A DNA stretch of 64,000 nucleotides from positions 1 through 64,000 of the forward strand of contig LUUF01000078.1 in the NCBI GenBank assembly GCA_001644045.1, read 5' to 3'. The notes below the pieces were generated by a model. That model was given only the letters and a program-made list of their open reading frames with translations. It made no database searches and was not told the origin of the DNA. The DNA is from Methylomonas methanica. Lineage in GTDB: Bacteria > Pseudomonadota > Gammaproteobacteria > Methylococcales > Methylomonadaceae. A program made the translations under genes and the position numbers. Shown here piece after piece: positions 10,289 through 19,757 of the stretch. The first letter of the stretch is position 1. Every line of letters starts with the position of its first letter.

Positions 10289-10896
10289 ACTTACAACCCC
10301 AAGTGTTCATCGTCGATGACGATTATGCAGTGCGTGATAGTCTCGGCCAAGTCATGGAAGCAGCGGGCTTCCCCTATCTGCTTTTTGAAAGCGCAGAACA
10401 GTTTCTGGAAATCTATAAGCCAGGGCAGTGTGGTTGTTTGGTGCTGGATTTGAATATGCCGAATATGACAGGGGACGAATTACAAGCCGAATTGATCCGC
10501 TTAAACATTCAACTACCCATCATTTTTTTAACTGCTTTTGGCGATATACCCACGACTGTTCGGCTTGTGAAAGCGGGAACGATAGATTTTTTGACCAAAC
10601 CGGTGACGAGCAAAGTGTTGGTTGAACGAGTTCGCGCAGTCTTACGGGAGCAGTCCTTGGTATACGAACAAAACAAATACAATCCATTGGCGGCGCTCAC
10701 TGCCCGTGAACTGGATGTTTTGCGTTTGGTGATTGTCGGCCATTCCAATAAGCAAATTGCTCGGCAACTGGGAATCAGTCACCGCACTGTTGAGGTCCAC
10801 CGCGCGCGCGTTATGGAAAAAACTGGTTCCAGTAATCTTCTGGATCTGGTTCGCTGCTGCAGCGAAAGCCAAATTCCAAATCCACCCGTTCAATAG
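10285..10896 (+). CDS. FixJ/NarL-type response regulator
   Basis: This 203-residue protein has a receiver domain with the acidic pocket VDDD (11-13), the phospho-acceptor Asp55 in CLVLDLNMP, and the conserved Lys in FLTKPV. A LuxR-type helix-turn-helix follows (LTARELDVLRLVIVGHSNKQIA ..., recognition helix near ISHRTVEVHRARV). It should bind DNA when phosphorylated by the kinase with which it overlaps by four bases. Targets are not evident; no nearby operon has a visible site for it. Confidence 0.93.
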   Translation: MNLQPQVFIVDDDYAVRDSLGQVMEAAGFPYLLFESAEQFLEIYKPGQCGCLVLDLNMPNMTGDELQAELIRLNIQLPIIFLTAFGDIPTTVRLVKAGTIDFLTKPVTSKVLVERVRAVLREQSLVYEQNKYNPLAALTARELDVLRLVIVGHSNKQIARQLGISHRTVEVHRARVMEKTGSSNLLDLVRCCSESQIPNPPVQ

Positions 10897-11069
10897 ATCT
10901 AATCTGGCAGGCTGGAGAAAACCCCGCCAATATCTCCTCTTAACCCGCGCCCGCAGTATTTTTTACATCGAAATAGGCTGCCAAGTGGTGTTTCAACGAG
11001 CTTCCCCTAGTTTTAATGATTTTTCTACTGGGTTATATGACACCAGGGAATACATTTAACCAGGGTGTT

Positions 11070-11383
11070 GCGTTGAGCGGTTGAACTCAACGCGGCCTTT
11101 TTTAAGATTTCGCGCTCCATTCGCAACTGTTCATTTTCCTTGAGTAACCGGATCAATTCGTCATGATCCCCCAGATTCCGGCAAGACTTTTTGACGCCGA
11201 TTCGTTGGCCGAAGGCTTGCGTTCCGCTCGTACCCAGCGTCCCAGGGCACTTTGCGACGTGCCCAGATGATCGGCCGCTTGCCGCTGGCTGTAGCCTTTT
11301 TCAAGCATCAACCTGGCTGCATCTTGTTTGAATTCCAAGCTGTATTTGGGCCGATTGTATTTTTTGTCGTTACTCATAATCAC
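11070..11383 (-). pseudogene. IS3-family orfA remnant with frameshift
   Basis: The frame encodes a second, different IS3-type OrfA: helix-turn-helix SLEFKQDAARLMLEKGYSQ, then SQSALGRWVRAERK. A shift in a G run near 11168 breaks it. In the other frame it continues DELIRLLKENEQL and REILKKAALSS, the normal OrfA end. No orfB follows, so the right part of the element is lost. A possible IS end (TGTCCGGGGTTATT) lies upstream at about 11417. Confidence 0.75.
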
Positions 11384-11781
11384 CTCTGCTAGCAGTATAA
11401 AGCCTACCTTTAGAAGTGTCCGGGGTTATTAGACCATTTCATTTTTGTTCGAAATATGAAACGATTCCACTGATTACCCGCAGAAAATGGCTGTTGTCGG
11501 TAACCAAGATTAAAAGACCTTAGAGTGGGGCCTGGAGTAAAATTCCGGCCAAGTCGTGCATTTTATGTCGTGTTTTGGAACAACCAATACGAAATTGATC
11601 AGTGCCTAAAATGCATCGGGGAAATATCCGAACTTATCGCCTGGTTTGTTGATTGGAAGATCTTGGGGACCGGTGAAAGTCGCAAGAACGCCCCAAACCG
11701 GCCGCTGTCAGGCCGCTCAGCTAAATGCCGATTCTGCAAACTGCAGTACTACAAAGCCGACGTTGGTGGCCTCAACCAATC
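11384..11781. other. non-coding stretch between two IS elements
   Basis: About 400 bases holding the outer end of the IS3 remnant and nothing else I can support. The overlapping plus-strand open frames here are short, mutually overlapping and without a ribosome-binding site. Confidence 0.5.
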
Positions 11782-13283
11782 GGCCAATTCTGTTGAAAAA
11801 GTCGGTATTTTTGGGGAGGCTGGTAATGACGTTTTGAACGGGCATTGAGTTTTTTCAGAAGTAGACAGGCAATTTTTTAAATTTGATGGGTAAAACCGGC
11901 CTATTACACCGTTATGCGGGTATTAATTGGGGTGCTGGTCCATTGATTGCCAACCTTTTCGCCATTCGCCTCAAATTTTGGGCAGTGGCCGCCAACAGGA
12001 ATTCGTCGTGAGCACCACTGAATCCCCTTAGCCGCAACTTATCCACACGCAAGATGCGCTTAAGGTGGGCAAACAGCATTTCCACCTTCTTGCGTTCCTT
12101 GCGAGACTGTTTGTAGGCATCGGTTTTAGTAATGGCCCGTGCCACATCCCGAGCTGATTCGTGCGGACTGCGGTCGATCTGGCGATGATTCATATTCGGA
12201 CAACATTGAGATTTCAGTGGGCAGGATTGGCAATCCAGCAGGCTAGCGCGGTAGCGATAGGGATTCTTCTTTTTGCTGCGCCAAGCGGTTTTCAGAAACT
12301 TACCGGCGGGACAGATATAGCGGTTGTTTTCAGCATCGAAGGTAAAGTCGGATCGGCCGAAGGTGCCGTCGGTGCGTTCTGACTTCTCAAACACGGGGAC
12401 ATGCGGCTCAATGTCTTTTTCATCGACGAGCCAACCGAACATTGTGGCGGTGCCGTAGTTAGTGTCACCCACCAGGTGCTCGGGCTTGAGATCAAACTTG
12501 TCTTCAACCCGGTCGATCATCGTTCGAGTGGCTTTCGCTTCGGCGGCTTTGTTGACGGTAGAGGCTTCCACGTCGAGGATGATGCCGGCTTCCAGATCAA
12601 TCAGATAATTCGTGCAATAAGCAAAGAAAGCAGGACCGCCAGGCGCTGCCGTCCAGGTTGCCGCAGGATCGGTCAATGACAAGGTACGTGCGGATTCTTG
12701 GGGATCGTTGGCCTCTTCTAACGCAGTCAGATATTCGCGTACCGGTCGAGACGCTTGTTCGGGATCGCCCCAATCGACCGTCTCACTACCTTCAACCCGG
12801 TGTTGCCGTTGCGCATCGGCTTTGATGATGCTGGCATCGGTCGCAAAGCCTTCGCCCTTCACCAAACCCTCGGCCATACACCGCTGCAAGACGGTTTCAA
12901 ACAGCAAGCGGAAGGCCTGACTTTCCCGGAAACGACCATGGCGGTTTTTGGAAAAGGTCGAGTGATCCGGCACGGGATCGTCTAAATCCAGGCCGCAAAT
13001 CAGCATCCGAATCATCAACTCGGGGTCGATCGATGGCCGGCCCATCGGGCTGTAAAAACCAAATAATTGCTGACGGAGGTCGCCTAAATCGAGAAGGCGG
13101 TGAATGCCTCTCAGCAGATGATCTTTCGGTACATGATTTTCCAGACTGAAACAGAATAACAGTTGTTCCTGTATCCCGGATTGTTGTCCCATCATGACGG
13201 CACCTCTCGAACTGATCGGGGTTGTGCCTTATTTTACGCCTCTTGAAACCGGTTATCAGGGGAGTTTTTCAACACAATCGGCC
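11782..13283 (-). mobile_element. IS1182-family insertion sequence
   Basis: One transposase gene lies between imperfect inverted repeats. The left end reads GGCCAATTCTGTTGAAAAA; the right end, read on the minus strand, is GGCCGATTGTGTTGAAAAA, with 17 of 19 bases equal. The true outer ends may extend a few bases further. It sits directly before the aryl-acid ligase gene of the polyene cluster, so it marks the cluster's left edge. Confidence 0.75.
11912..13195 (-). CDS. IS1182-family transposase, probably internally deleted
   Basis: A 427-residue DDE transposase: N-terminal domain (FYSPMGRPSIDPELMIRML), catalytic part (FATDASIIKADA with the first Asp; LVGDTNYGT with the second), a Cys cluster (CQSCPLKSQC) and the C-terminal Glu region (RKKVEMLFAHLKRIL). 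After IRML the sequence jumps to CGLDLDDPVPDHSTFSK. Relatives have about 30 residues more here (the segment ending in a helix before GL...VPDHS). I infer an in-frame deletion that may inactivate the enzyme. Confidence 0.85.
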   Translation of the reverse strand: MMGQQSGIQEQLLFCFSLENHVPKDHLLRGIHRLLDLGDLRQQLFGFYSPMGRPSIDPELMIRMLICGLDLDDPVPDHSTFSKNRHGRFRESQAFRLLFETVLQRCMAEGLVKGEGFATDASIIKADAQRQHRVEGSETVDWGDPEQASRPVREYLTALEEANDPQESARTLSLTDPAATWTAAPGGPAFFAYCTNYLIDLEAGIILDVEASTVNKAAEAKATRTMIDRVEDKFDLKPEHLVGDTNYGTATMFGWLVDEKDIEPHVPVFEKSERTDGTFGRSDFTFDAENNRYICPAGKFLKTAWRSKKKNPYRYRASLLDCQSCPLKSQCCPNMNHRQIDRSPHESARDVARAITKTDAYKQSRKERKKVEMLFAHLKRILRVDKLRLRGFSGAHDEFLLAATAQNLRRMAKRLAINGPAPQLIPA

Positions 13284-13316
13284 TATTTCGTTGAAAGAAT
13301 AAGTCTCCCAAAATCA

Positions 13317-14669
13317 TTAAACCAATTCAGCCAGCAACTTTTCCAGCTCGGTTTTCGCAAGCTTACCTGTCTCGTTACGCGGAATCACCGCAACGGAGTG
13401 AATTTTCCGTGGCAAAAACACCTCGTCCACATAAGGCTGTAAGCCCAGCCGAATAGCCTGACTGCTTAGTTGGCTGACCACTACAGCTGCCAATCGCCCG
13501 TTTTCCTGGATAAAACAAAAGCCGTCCTCCACGCCGTCGATGTCTTTCAAGCGGCGGTTCAGTTCGGTTAGGGAGGCGCGCTTGCCGCCGATCTTCACCA
13601 TATCCTGATCGCGGCCCAATACGGCGAAGCGGCCGTCGGCTTCGATTTGGACGCTGTCTTGCAGCAGCACCGCTTTCGGCAAATGTTTGGATTCCAGGCG
13701 GGTCTGTCCGCTCTTATCTTGAATCAAGCGGCAACCCGAGTAAGGTCGCCATAAGTTTTTCCGTAAGGTCTCGCGGCTGGCAAACGACAGTGTTTCGGTG
13801 CTGCCATAGATTTCGCGAGGCGATTGCCCTAAAATTGCCGCGGTTTCGCCGGCCAGCTTTTCGGATAAAGTATCGGTGGCGGAAATGATGCCGGCCAGAT
13901 TGTCCCTAGGGGCGTCGGTCTTGATCAAGGAACGCAAATGGGTGGGCGTGGAAGCCAGTAGCGTAGGCCACGGCGCGGTTTTAATGGTTTGGCGAATGTC
14001 TTCGGCAAAGAACGGCCGACCGTCGTGTAGCACCAGCTGGGAAAACAACGGCCAAAACACTGAGGTTTCCAGGCCGTACATGTGTTGCGGCGGGGTGGTG
14101 GACAGCATCAGTAGTTGCTGCTCGGCTAATCCCAAACTGCTTACCGCCATCTCGGCGGACGTTTTAAAGGTATTAAGGCTATGCGGGCAGGGCTTGGGTT
14201 TGCCGGTGCTGCCGGACGTGAACGCGATCACCGCGATGCGCTGCCAGTCGAAATGGGGTGGCGATGCCGTGGTGTTAGCATTTGGCGCGGCTACTTCGAA
14301 CCAATCCAAGCCAGCTTGCTGCGGGGCGTGTTCTCTGGCGATATACGCACCGGGATAATCGCGGAGCATTTCCAGGATTACCGCCATCTGCCCGGCGGGC
14401 GGTAGCAGGCAAATCTGGCCGCGCGCAGCCGCCGCTAACAGGCAGATGCAAAACAGATAGCGGTTTTCGCATAAATTAAATATATATGGCCGGTCCGGCA
14501 GTTGTGCGGCCAGTGCCAGAACGTCGGACCATAAATTCCCTCGGCTCACTATCTTGCCGTTATAGATTGCAAAAGGCGTTGCGGAATTCGAATCCATTCG
14601 TATCTGTGAGGGCGATTTTTGGGTTTCCTGCATTGCGTAAGTTTTATAAGGGTCGGCCGCTGATTTCAA
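13317..14669 (-). CDS. AMP-dependent aryl-acid/acyl ligase of the polyene cluster
   Basis: This 450-residue adenylate-forming enzyme has the phosphate loop AFTSGSTGKPKP, the YGSTE motif, the hinge region GRDQDMVKIGGKRASL and the catalytic C-terminal Lys in NETGKLAKTEL. In aryl-polyene clusters such a ligase (ApeH, XanA2) activates an aryl acid and loads it onto an acyl carrier protein as starter. No gene making the aryl acid (ammonia-lyase or chorismatase) lies in the window. It is divergent from the biosynthetic operon. The start is uncertain: ATG at 14597 would remove a non-conserved N-terminus. Confidence 0.8.
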   Translation of the reverse strand: MKSAADPYKTYAMQETQKSPSQIRMDSNSATPFAIYNGKIVSRGNLWSDVLALAAQLPDRPYIFNLCENRYLFCICLLAAAARGQICLLPPAGQMAVILEMLRDYPGAYIAREHAPQQAGLDWFEVAAPNANTTASPPHFDWQRIAVIAFTSGSTGKPKPCPHSLNTFKTSAEMAVSSLGLAEQQLLMLSTTPPQHMYGLETSVFWPLFSQLVLHDGRPFFAEDIRQTIKTAPWPTLLASTPTHLRSLIKTDAPRDNLAGIISATDTLSEKLAGETAAILGQSPREIYGSTETLSFASRETLRKNLWRPYSGCRLIQDKSGQTRLESKHLPKAVLLQDSVQIEADGRFAVLGRDQDMVKIGGKRASLTELNRRLKDIDGVEDGFCFIQENGRLAAVVVSQLSSQAIRLGLQPYVDEVFLPRKIHSVAVIPRNETGKLAKTELEKLLAELV

Positions 14670-14708
14670 TATCGATAATTTAAGTTGGCGTATTTCTTAC
14701 CCCTTTGA

Positions 14709-14812
14709 AGGCTATCGTAAAAGGCAGGTTGGGCGAAGCCCGACATTTTGATTTTGTTGGGTTACGCTATGCTAACTCAACCTACATTTTGGCTTTTACG
14801 ACAGCCTCCGCG
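14709..14812. repeat. interspersed repeat with long inverted arms
   Basis: The stretch starts CGTAAAAGGCAGGTTGGGC and ends CAACCTACATTTTGGCTTTTACG in reverse arrangement, so it can fold into a long hairpin. The AGGTTGGGC...GCCCGAC part is a type of interspersed repeat common in gammaproteobacteria. It lies in the divergent spacer between the ligase and the halogenase-like gene. Confidence 0.55.
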
Positions 14813-14930
14813 AGGAGAGAGAGTTTTTGCTTTGGCCTCAAGCAAGGGGTTAACTCACCGACCCAGCCAACGGGCTATGAGTATTTGTGCTGGAACATAT
14901 TTTAACCGGATAAAAAGGGCGGGACAGTAA

Positions 14931-16157
14931 ATGGATGCGGATGTATTGATTATCGGGGCCGGCCCCTCCGGCAGCGTAGCTGCGAAAATGCTGAAACAAC
15001 TTGGTCATCAAGTGGTGATCCTGGAAAAGGAACAGTTCCCGCGTTTTTCGATTGGTGAAAGCCTGCTGCCGCAGTGCATGGCGTTTATGGAAGACGCCGA
15101 TATGTTGCCGGCGGTGGTTGCGGAAGGCTTTCAGTTCAAAAACGGCGCGGCGTTTTCCAGGGCCGGCAAATTGACCGAATTCGATTTTACCCAGAAATTT
15201 AGCGCCGGCTGGGGCACCACCTTCCAAGTGCCGCGAGCCCATTTTGATAAGGTATTGGCCGACAGCGCCGAAGCAGCTGGCGTGCCTATTCATTATCAAC
15301 AAACCATCCTGGCAGCCGATTTTAGTAACCCTGGGCAAGCTCGCCTGACCAGCGTCGATGCCGACGGTATCCATAAGGAATGGAGCGCTAAGATGGTATT
15401 GGATGCCAGTGGCTTTGGCCGGGTGCTGCCGCGCTTATTGGATCTGGAAACGCCTTCTTCCTTATCGCCGCGCCGGGCGCTATTCACTCACATTGAGGAT
15501 AGGATTACGATCGCAGATTACGACCGCAATAAGATTCTGATCGCGATTCATCCGAAATTTCACGAGATTTGGTATTGGTTGATTCCGTTCAGCAACGGCA
15601 GATGTTCGCTGGGCGTGGTAACTCCCGCCGGCTTTTTGGACGACCGCAGTGGCGAGGCGCTGGAGGTATTAAAGGCAATTGCGTTTGAGGAGCCACGGCT
15701 AGCCGAACTGTTGGTGGACGCCCGTTTCGATACGCCGGCCAATACCATCGGCGGCTATTCAGCCAACGTCAAGCAACTGTATGGACAGGATTTTGCCTTG
15801 CTCGGTAATGCCGGCGAGTTCCTCGATCCGGTGTTTTCGTCTGGTGTGACAATCGCGATGAAATCCGCTTCTCTGGCCGTGCCCTTGGTCGATCGGCAAT
15901 TACGCGGCGAGCCGGTAAACTGGTCTGTCGAATACGAGCAGGCCTTGCGCAAGGGTATAGAAGTGTTTCGGGCCTATGTGGAGGCTTGGTACGATGGCCG
16001 TTTCCAACAAATCATCTTCGAAGAAAAGCAGTTGGCCAGCGTCAAGGCCATGATCTGTTCAATTCTGGCGGGCTATGCCTGGGATGAAGCAAACCCGATG
16101 ACGCAGCGCTCCGCCAACAAAATCGAGGCCATCTTGGCAACGTATCAAACTGCCTGA
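14931..16157 (+). CDS. flavin-dependent halogenase-like oxidoreductase 1
   Basis: This 408-residue protein has an N-terminal FAD site (IIGAGPSGSVAAKML), the PRFSIGESLLP loop, Lys70 in a FKNGAAF motif where halogenases place their catalytic Lys, and WYWLIPF near residue 215, which matches the halogenase WxWxIP signature. A second FAD contact is GNAGEFLDPVFSSGV. It would halogenate an aromatic or polyene group with FADH2 and halide. Xanthomonadins are brominated aryl polyenes, so a pigment-tailoring role fits. First gene of a ten-kilobase operon. A plain hydroxylase or desaturase of the same superfamily is the alternative. Confidence 0.7.
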   Translation: MDADVLIIGAGPSGSVAAKMLKQLGHQVVILEKEQFPRFSIGESLLPQCMAFMEDADMLPAVVAEGFQFKNGAAFSRAGKLTEFDFTQKFSAGWGTTFQVPRAHFDKVLADSAEAAGVPIHYQQTILAADFSNPGQARLTSVDADGIHKEWSAKMVLDASGFGRVLPRLLDLETPSSLSPRRALFTHIEDRITIADYDRNKILIAIHPKFHEIWYWLIPFSNGRCSLGVVTPAGFLDDRSGEALEVLKAIAFEEPRLAELLVDARFDTPANTIGGYSANVKQLYGQDFALLGNAGEFLDPVFSSGVTIAMKSASLAVPLVDRQLRGEPVNWSVEYEQALRKGIEVFRAYVEAWYDGRFQQIIFEEKQLASVKAMICSILAGYAWDEANPMTQRSANKIEAILATYQTA

Positions 16158-16169
16158 GCGGTGTAGTTT

Positions 16170-17339
16170 TTGTATTTACATGATTTAGGCATGGTCTGCG
16201 CCCTGGGCGACAGCAAGGCCGCTATTTTAGCCGGATGGCTTGCCGGTCGAGCAGCGCGACCGGTCCCGCCAGATTGGCTGGACTCGGCAATTCCCGCATT
16301 CGGCGTATTGACCCAATTACCAGCCATTCCGACTAGCCTTAAACAATACGATTGCCGCAACAACCGTTTGCTGCTGTCGGCGCTCGGCCAGATTGAGGCC
16401 TCGGTCGGCACAGCCATAGCCCGTTACGGCGCGGAACGGGTCGGGGTACTGGTCGGCACCAGCACCTCCGGGATAGCCGAGGGTGAAGCTGCGGTGCAGG
16501 TATTGCGGGAAACCGGGAACATGCCAAGCAACTATCACTACAAGCAGCAGGAACTGGGCGGTACGGCGGAATTTTTAGCGGCTTACCTGGATATTCGCGG
16601 CCCGGCCTATACCGTCTCCACGACCTGTTCATCCAGCGCCAATGCCTTGGCCTCGGCGCGCCGCCTGATACGCTTGGGTGTCTGCGATGCCGTCGTGGTA
16701 GGTGGCGCCGACAGTTTATGCCGTACTACATTAGAGGGATTTTCTGCGTTGGGTGCTCTTAGCAAAACCACTTGCAATCCGTTCAGTAAGAATCGCGACG
16801 GCACCATGATAGGCGAAGGTGCGGCTTTATTTCTGATGACGCGCGAGCCTGTCGACATCGCCTTGCTGGGCGTCGGCGCCAGCGCCGATGCTTATCATAT
16901 TTCCGCGCCTCGCCCCGACGGCAGTTGCGCGTTAATGGCGATGCAGGCCGCGCTGGAGGATGCGCGGCTAACGTCTGAGCAAATCGATTATATCAACCTG
17001 CACGGTACGGCAACTTGGCAAAACGATGCGATGGAAAATCGGGCGGTCGGGCAGTTGTTCGGAAGCGATACATTTTGCAGTTCCAGTAAACCGTCCACCG
17101 GTCATTGCTTGGGCGCGGCCGGCGCGCTCGAAGCGGGTTTGTGCTGGTTGCTACTGTCTGATTTACCTCAAGAAAGTCGCTTGCCCCCGCATCTGTGGGA
17201 TGGCGAGCCTGATCCCGACATGCAGCGACTGCGTCTGGTCGGGCTGGAAAACCAGGCGCTAAAGCCGCTACAATACTGCCTCAGCAACTCTTTTTCATTC
17301 GGCGGAAACAATGTGTCCTTGCTCATTGGACATCCCTGA
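16170..17339 (+). CDS. beta-ketoacyl-ACP synthase (ApeO-like)
   Basis: A 389-residue ketosynthase with an intact triad: Cys153 in STTCSSSAN, His in LHGTATWQND and His in STGHCLGAAGALE. It should condense the growing polyene on its carrier protein with malonyl-ACP. A TTG start is required because the frame is closed by a TAG six bases upstream and the sequence must begin YLHDLGMVCALG. The order KS-dehydratase-ketoreductase-KS in this and the next three genes matches apeO-P-Q-R of E. coli, as I recall it. Confidence 0.85.
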   Translation: MYLHDLGMVCALGDSKAAILAGWLAGRAARPVPPDWLDSAIPAFGVLTQLPAIPTSLKQYDCRNNRLLLSALGQIEASVGTAIARYGAERVGVLVGTSTSGIAEGEAAVQVLRETGNMPSNYHYKQQELGGTAEFLAAYLDIRGPAYTVSTTCSSSANALASARRLIRLGVCDAVVVGGADSLCRTTLEGFSALGALSKTTCNPFSKNRDGTMIGEGAALFLMTREPVDIALLGVGASADAYHISAPRPDGSCALMAMQAALEDARLTSEQIDYINLHGTATWQNDAMENRAVGQLFGSDTFCSSSKPSTGHCLGAAGALEAGLCWLLLSDLPQESRLPPHLWDGEPDPDMQRLRLVGLENQALKPLQYCLSNSFSFGGNNVSLLIGHP

Positions 17340-17802
17340 CAGTCATGCGGCTTTTCCATACGCCATCGAAACGCTAGTACCTCAGTCCGGGCGTATGGTG
17401 CTTTTGGACCGGGTGCTGGAAGTAGGTGATGACCATATCGTGGTCGAACTCAATGTCCGCGCCGATGGCCTGTTTTCCAGTGTTGACCAACAGGTACCCG
17501 CCTGGGTGGGCTTGGAATACATGGCGCAGGCTATTGCCGCCTATTCAGGGTATCAGCGCAGGCGCCGGGGCGAAGCGATTGGTTTGGGCTTTTTATTGGG
17601 TACCCGTTACTTCGAATGCTCGGTCGGTAGCTTCCCTTGCGGTGCAAAATTGACCGTCAGAGCGGAAAAAATTATCGAGGCCGCCAACGATATGTCGGTG
17701 TTCGACTGCACGATAGCAGGGCAAAATATCAAGGCCAGCTCGAAGTTAAATGTGTTGCTGCCGCAGGATTCGCAAAAATTTCTCGCCGGAAAAGGAATAT
17801 GA
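17311..17802 (+). CDS. hotdog-fold 3-hydroxyacyl-ACP dehydratase (ApeP-like)
   Basis: A 163-residue single hotdog-domain protein with the FabZ/ApeP-like arrangement: VPQSGRMVLLDRV near the start and PAWVGLEYMAQAIAAYSG forming the central helix with its Glu. It should dehydrate the 3-hydroxyacyl chain to the trans-enoyl form, and without an enoyl reductase the double bonds stay conjugated. The ATG overlaps the ketosynthase end by 29 bases; a later start is possible. Confidence 0.8.
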   Translation: MCPCSLDIPDSHAAFPYAIETLVPQSGRMVLLDRVLEVGDDHIVVELNVRADGLFSSVDQQVPAWVGLEYMAQAIAAYSGYQRRRRGEAIGLGFLLGTRYFECSVGSFPCGAKLTVRAEKIIEAANDMSVFDCTIAGQNIKASSKLNVLLPQDSQKFLAGKGI

Positions 17803-18527
17803 GCCAACAAACCATCCTGGTAACGGGATCCAGCCGAGGCATTGGCAAAGCCATCGCCTTACGCCTTGCTCGCGAGGGCTACGATATTGTCATTCATTGC
17901 CGTAGCCGACTGGACGAGGCTAAGCAAGTACAAGACCAGATTATCGAGATGGGCCGCCAAGCTCGCGTGCTGAGTTTTGATTTAGCCGACCGCAGCGCCG
18001 CCAAGGACAGTTTGGAAAACGATATTCAAGCCCACGGCGCCTATTACGGCGTGGTGTGCAATGCCGGGCTGTCGCGGGACAATGCCTTTCCGGCGCTCAG
18101 CGGAGATGATTGGGACCAGGTGTTGCGCAGTAATCTGGATGGTTTTTACAACGTGCTCTATCCGCTAGTCATGCCGATGATACAGCGGCGCAAACCGGGG
18201 CGGATTGTGACATTGTCTTCAGTGTCGGGCTTGGTTGGTAACCGTGGACAGGTCAATTACAGCGCGGCCAAGGCCGGTATCATCGGCGCGACCAAAGCCC
18301 TGGCGGTCGAGTTGGCGAAACGCAAAATTACCGTCAACTGCGTGGCCCCAGGTTTAATCGAGACCGAGATGCTGGAAGGCTTGCCTTTGGAAGAAGCCCT
18401 TGCCGCTGTGCCTGCCAAACGTTTGGGTACGCCGGAAGAAGTCGCCGCGTTGGTGGCATTTTTAATGTCCGAAGACGCCGGTTACATTACCCGCCAAGTG
18501 ATTTCCGTGAATGGAGGTTTGTGTTGA
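17799..18527 (+). CDS. 3-oxoacyl-ACP reductase, FabG type (ApeQ-like)
   Basis: A 242-residue short-chain dehydrogenase with the NADPH motif VTGSSRGIGKA, NAG in VCNAGLSRD, and the catalytic Ser, Tyr and Lys in LSSVSGLVGNRGQVNYSAAKAG. It reduces the 3-keto group made by the ketosynthases. The ATG overlaps the dehydratase stop (ATGA), so the two are translationally coupled. Longer frames upstream lie inside the dehydratase gene and are discarded. Confidence 0.92.
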   Translation: MSQQTILVTGSSRGIGKAIALRLAREGYDIVIHCRSRLDEAKQVQDQIIEMGRQARVLSFDLADRSAAKDSLENDIQAHGAYYGVVCNAGLSRDNAFPALSGDDWDQVLRSNLDGFYNVLYPLVMPMIQRRKPGRIVTLSSVSGLVGNRGQVNYSAAKAGIIGATKALAVELAKRKITVNCVAPGLIETEMLEGLPLEEALAAVPAKRLGTPEEVAALVAFLMSEDAGYITRQVISVNGGLC

Positions 18528-19756
18528 CTCGGCGCGTCGTTGTCACCGGTATGGCCGGCTTTTCGCCCATCGGCAACGATTGGGAGGAAATACGCGGCAG
18601 ACTTTCGGCCAAGCAATCCGGTATCCGTTATATCCCGGAGTGGGAAATTTATAACGGCCTGCTGACCCGCTTGGCCGGGCCGGTGGCAAACTTCACTCTG
18701 CCGGCGCATTACACCCGTAAAAATACCCGCAGCATGGGCCGGGTCTCGCTATTGGCGACCCGCGCCACCGAACTTGCCATGATCGATGCCGGATTGCTGG
18801 GCGATCCGGTGATCAGTAGCGGCCGCACCGGTGTGGCTTACGGTTCGTCGGTGGGATCGACGCCGGCAATCGCCGACTTCGGCAGAATGCTGATTAATCA
18901 CGACATCGGCAATCTGAATGCCACCACCTATTTGAAGATGATGGGCCATACCACCTGCGCCAACGTGGCTTTGTTTTTTCAGGTGCGCGGCCGGGTGATT
19001 CCTTCTGTCAGCGCTTGTACCTCGGGTAGCCAAGGCATCGGTTACGCCTATGAGGCGATCAAATACGGTTTGCAGGATGTGATGCTGGCCGGCGGCGCGG
19101 AGGAGCTTTGTCCCACCGAAGCCGCGTTGTTCGATGCGCTGTATGCCACCAGTACCCGCAACACTGAGCCTGAACTAACTCCCCGGCCATTCGACCGCGA
19201 CCGCGACGGTTTGGTGATAGGCGAGGGTGCTTGTACCTTGGTATTGGAAGAGCGGGAACGGGCTTTGGCGCGCGGCGCACGGATTTACGCCGAGGTAGGC
19301 GGTTTTGCCACTAATGCCGACGGTGCCCACGCCACGCAACCCAATGCCGACACCATGCAAGTGGTGATGCGCCTGGCTTTGCAGGATGCAAAGCTTGAAC
19401 CGGAACAAATTGCTTATATCAGCGCCCACGGTACCGCCACCGAGCAAGGCGATATTGCCGAAAGTCAGGCTACTGCCGCCGTGTTTGGCGGCAACACGCC
19501 GATTAGCAGTTTGAAAAGCTTCACCGGCCATACCTTGGGCGCTTGCGGAGCCCTGGAGGCGATGGTGGCGATTCAGATGATGCGGGACGGCTGGTTTCAT
19601 CCTAACCTGAATCTGGACAATCTTGATCCGCGTTGCGCGGAGCTGGATTATCTGACCGGCGACGGCCGTAGCATCGATGCTAAATATATAGTCAGCAATA
19701 ATTTTGCATTCGGCGGTATCAACACCTCCCTGGTTTTCAAGCTCTGGGAGACCTGA
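18524..19756 (+). CDS. beta-ketoacyl-ACP synthase, FabF type (ApeR-like)
   Basis: A ketosynthase of about 410 residues with the catalytic Cys in SACTSGSQG, His in SAHGTATEQGD and His in KSFTGHTLGACGALE. It is probably the enzyme for the first extension or for a chain-length range, as ApeR in E. coli. I chose TTG at 18524 over GTG at 18521. It gives the usual N-terminus (MTRRVVVTG), sits six bases after GGAGG, and overlaps the ketoreductase stop as TTGA. Confidence 0.85.
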   Translation: MTRRVVVTGMAGFSPIGNDWEEIRGRLSAKQSGIRYIPEWEIYNGLLTRLAGPVANFTLPAHYTRKNTRSMGRVSLLATRATELAMIDAGLLGDPVISSGRTGVAYGSSVGSTPAIADFGRMLINHDIGNLNATTYLKMMGHTTCANVALFFQVRGRVIPSVSACTSGSQGIGYAYEAIKYGLQDVMLAGGAEELCPTEAALFDALYATSTRNTEPELTPRPFDRDRDGLVIGEGACTLVLEERERALARGARIYAEVGGFATNADGAHATQPNADTMQVVMRLALQDAKLEPEQIAYISAHGTATEQGDIAESQATAAVFGGNTPISSLKSFTGHTLGACGALEAMVAIQMMRDGWFHPNLNLDNLDPRCAELDYLTGDGRSIDAKYIVSNNFAFGGINTSLVFKLWET

Positions 19757-19757
19757 G

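Noticed and set aside
11221-11250. GTACCCAGCGTCCCAGGGCA looked like another copy of the 17-nt insertion.
   Set aside because: It is an uninterrupted part of the second OrfA (ALGRWVRAERK), and removing it would break the frame.
11525-11848. A 107-residue plus-strand open frame between the IS elements.
   Set aside because: No ribosome-binding site, no recognisable motif, overlapped by another frame, and its end runs through the IS1182 left repeat.
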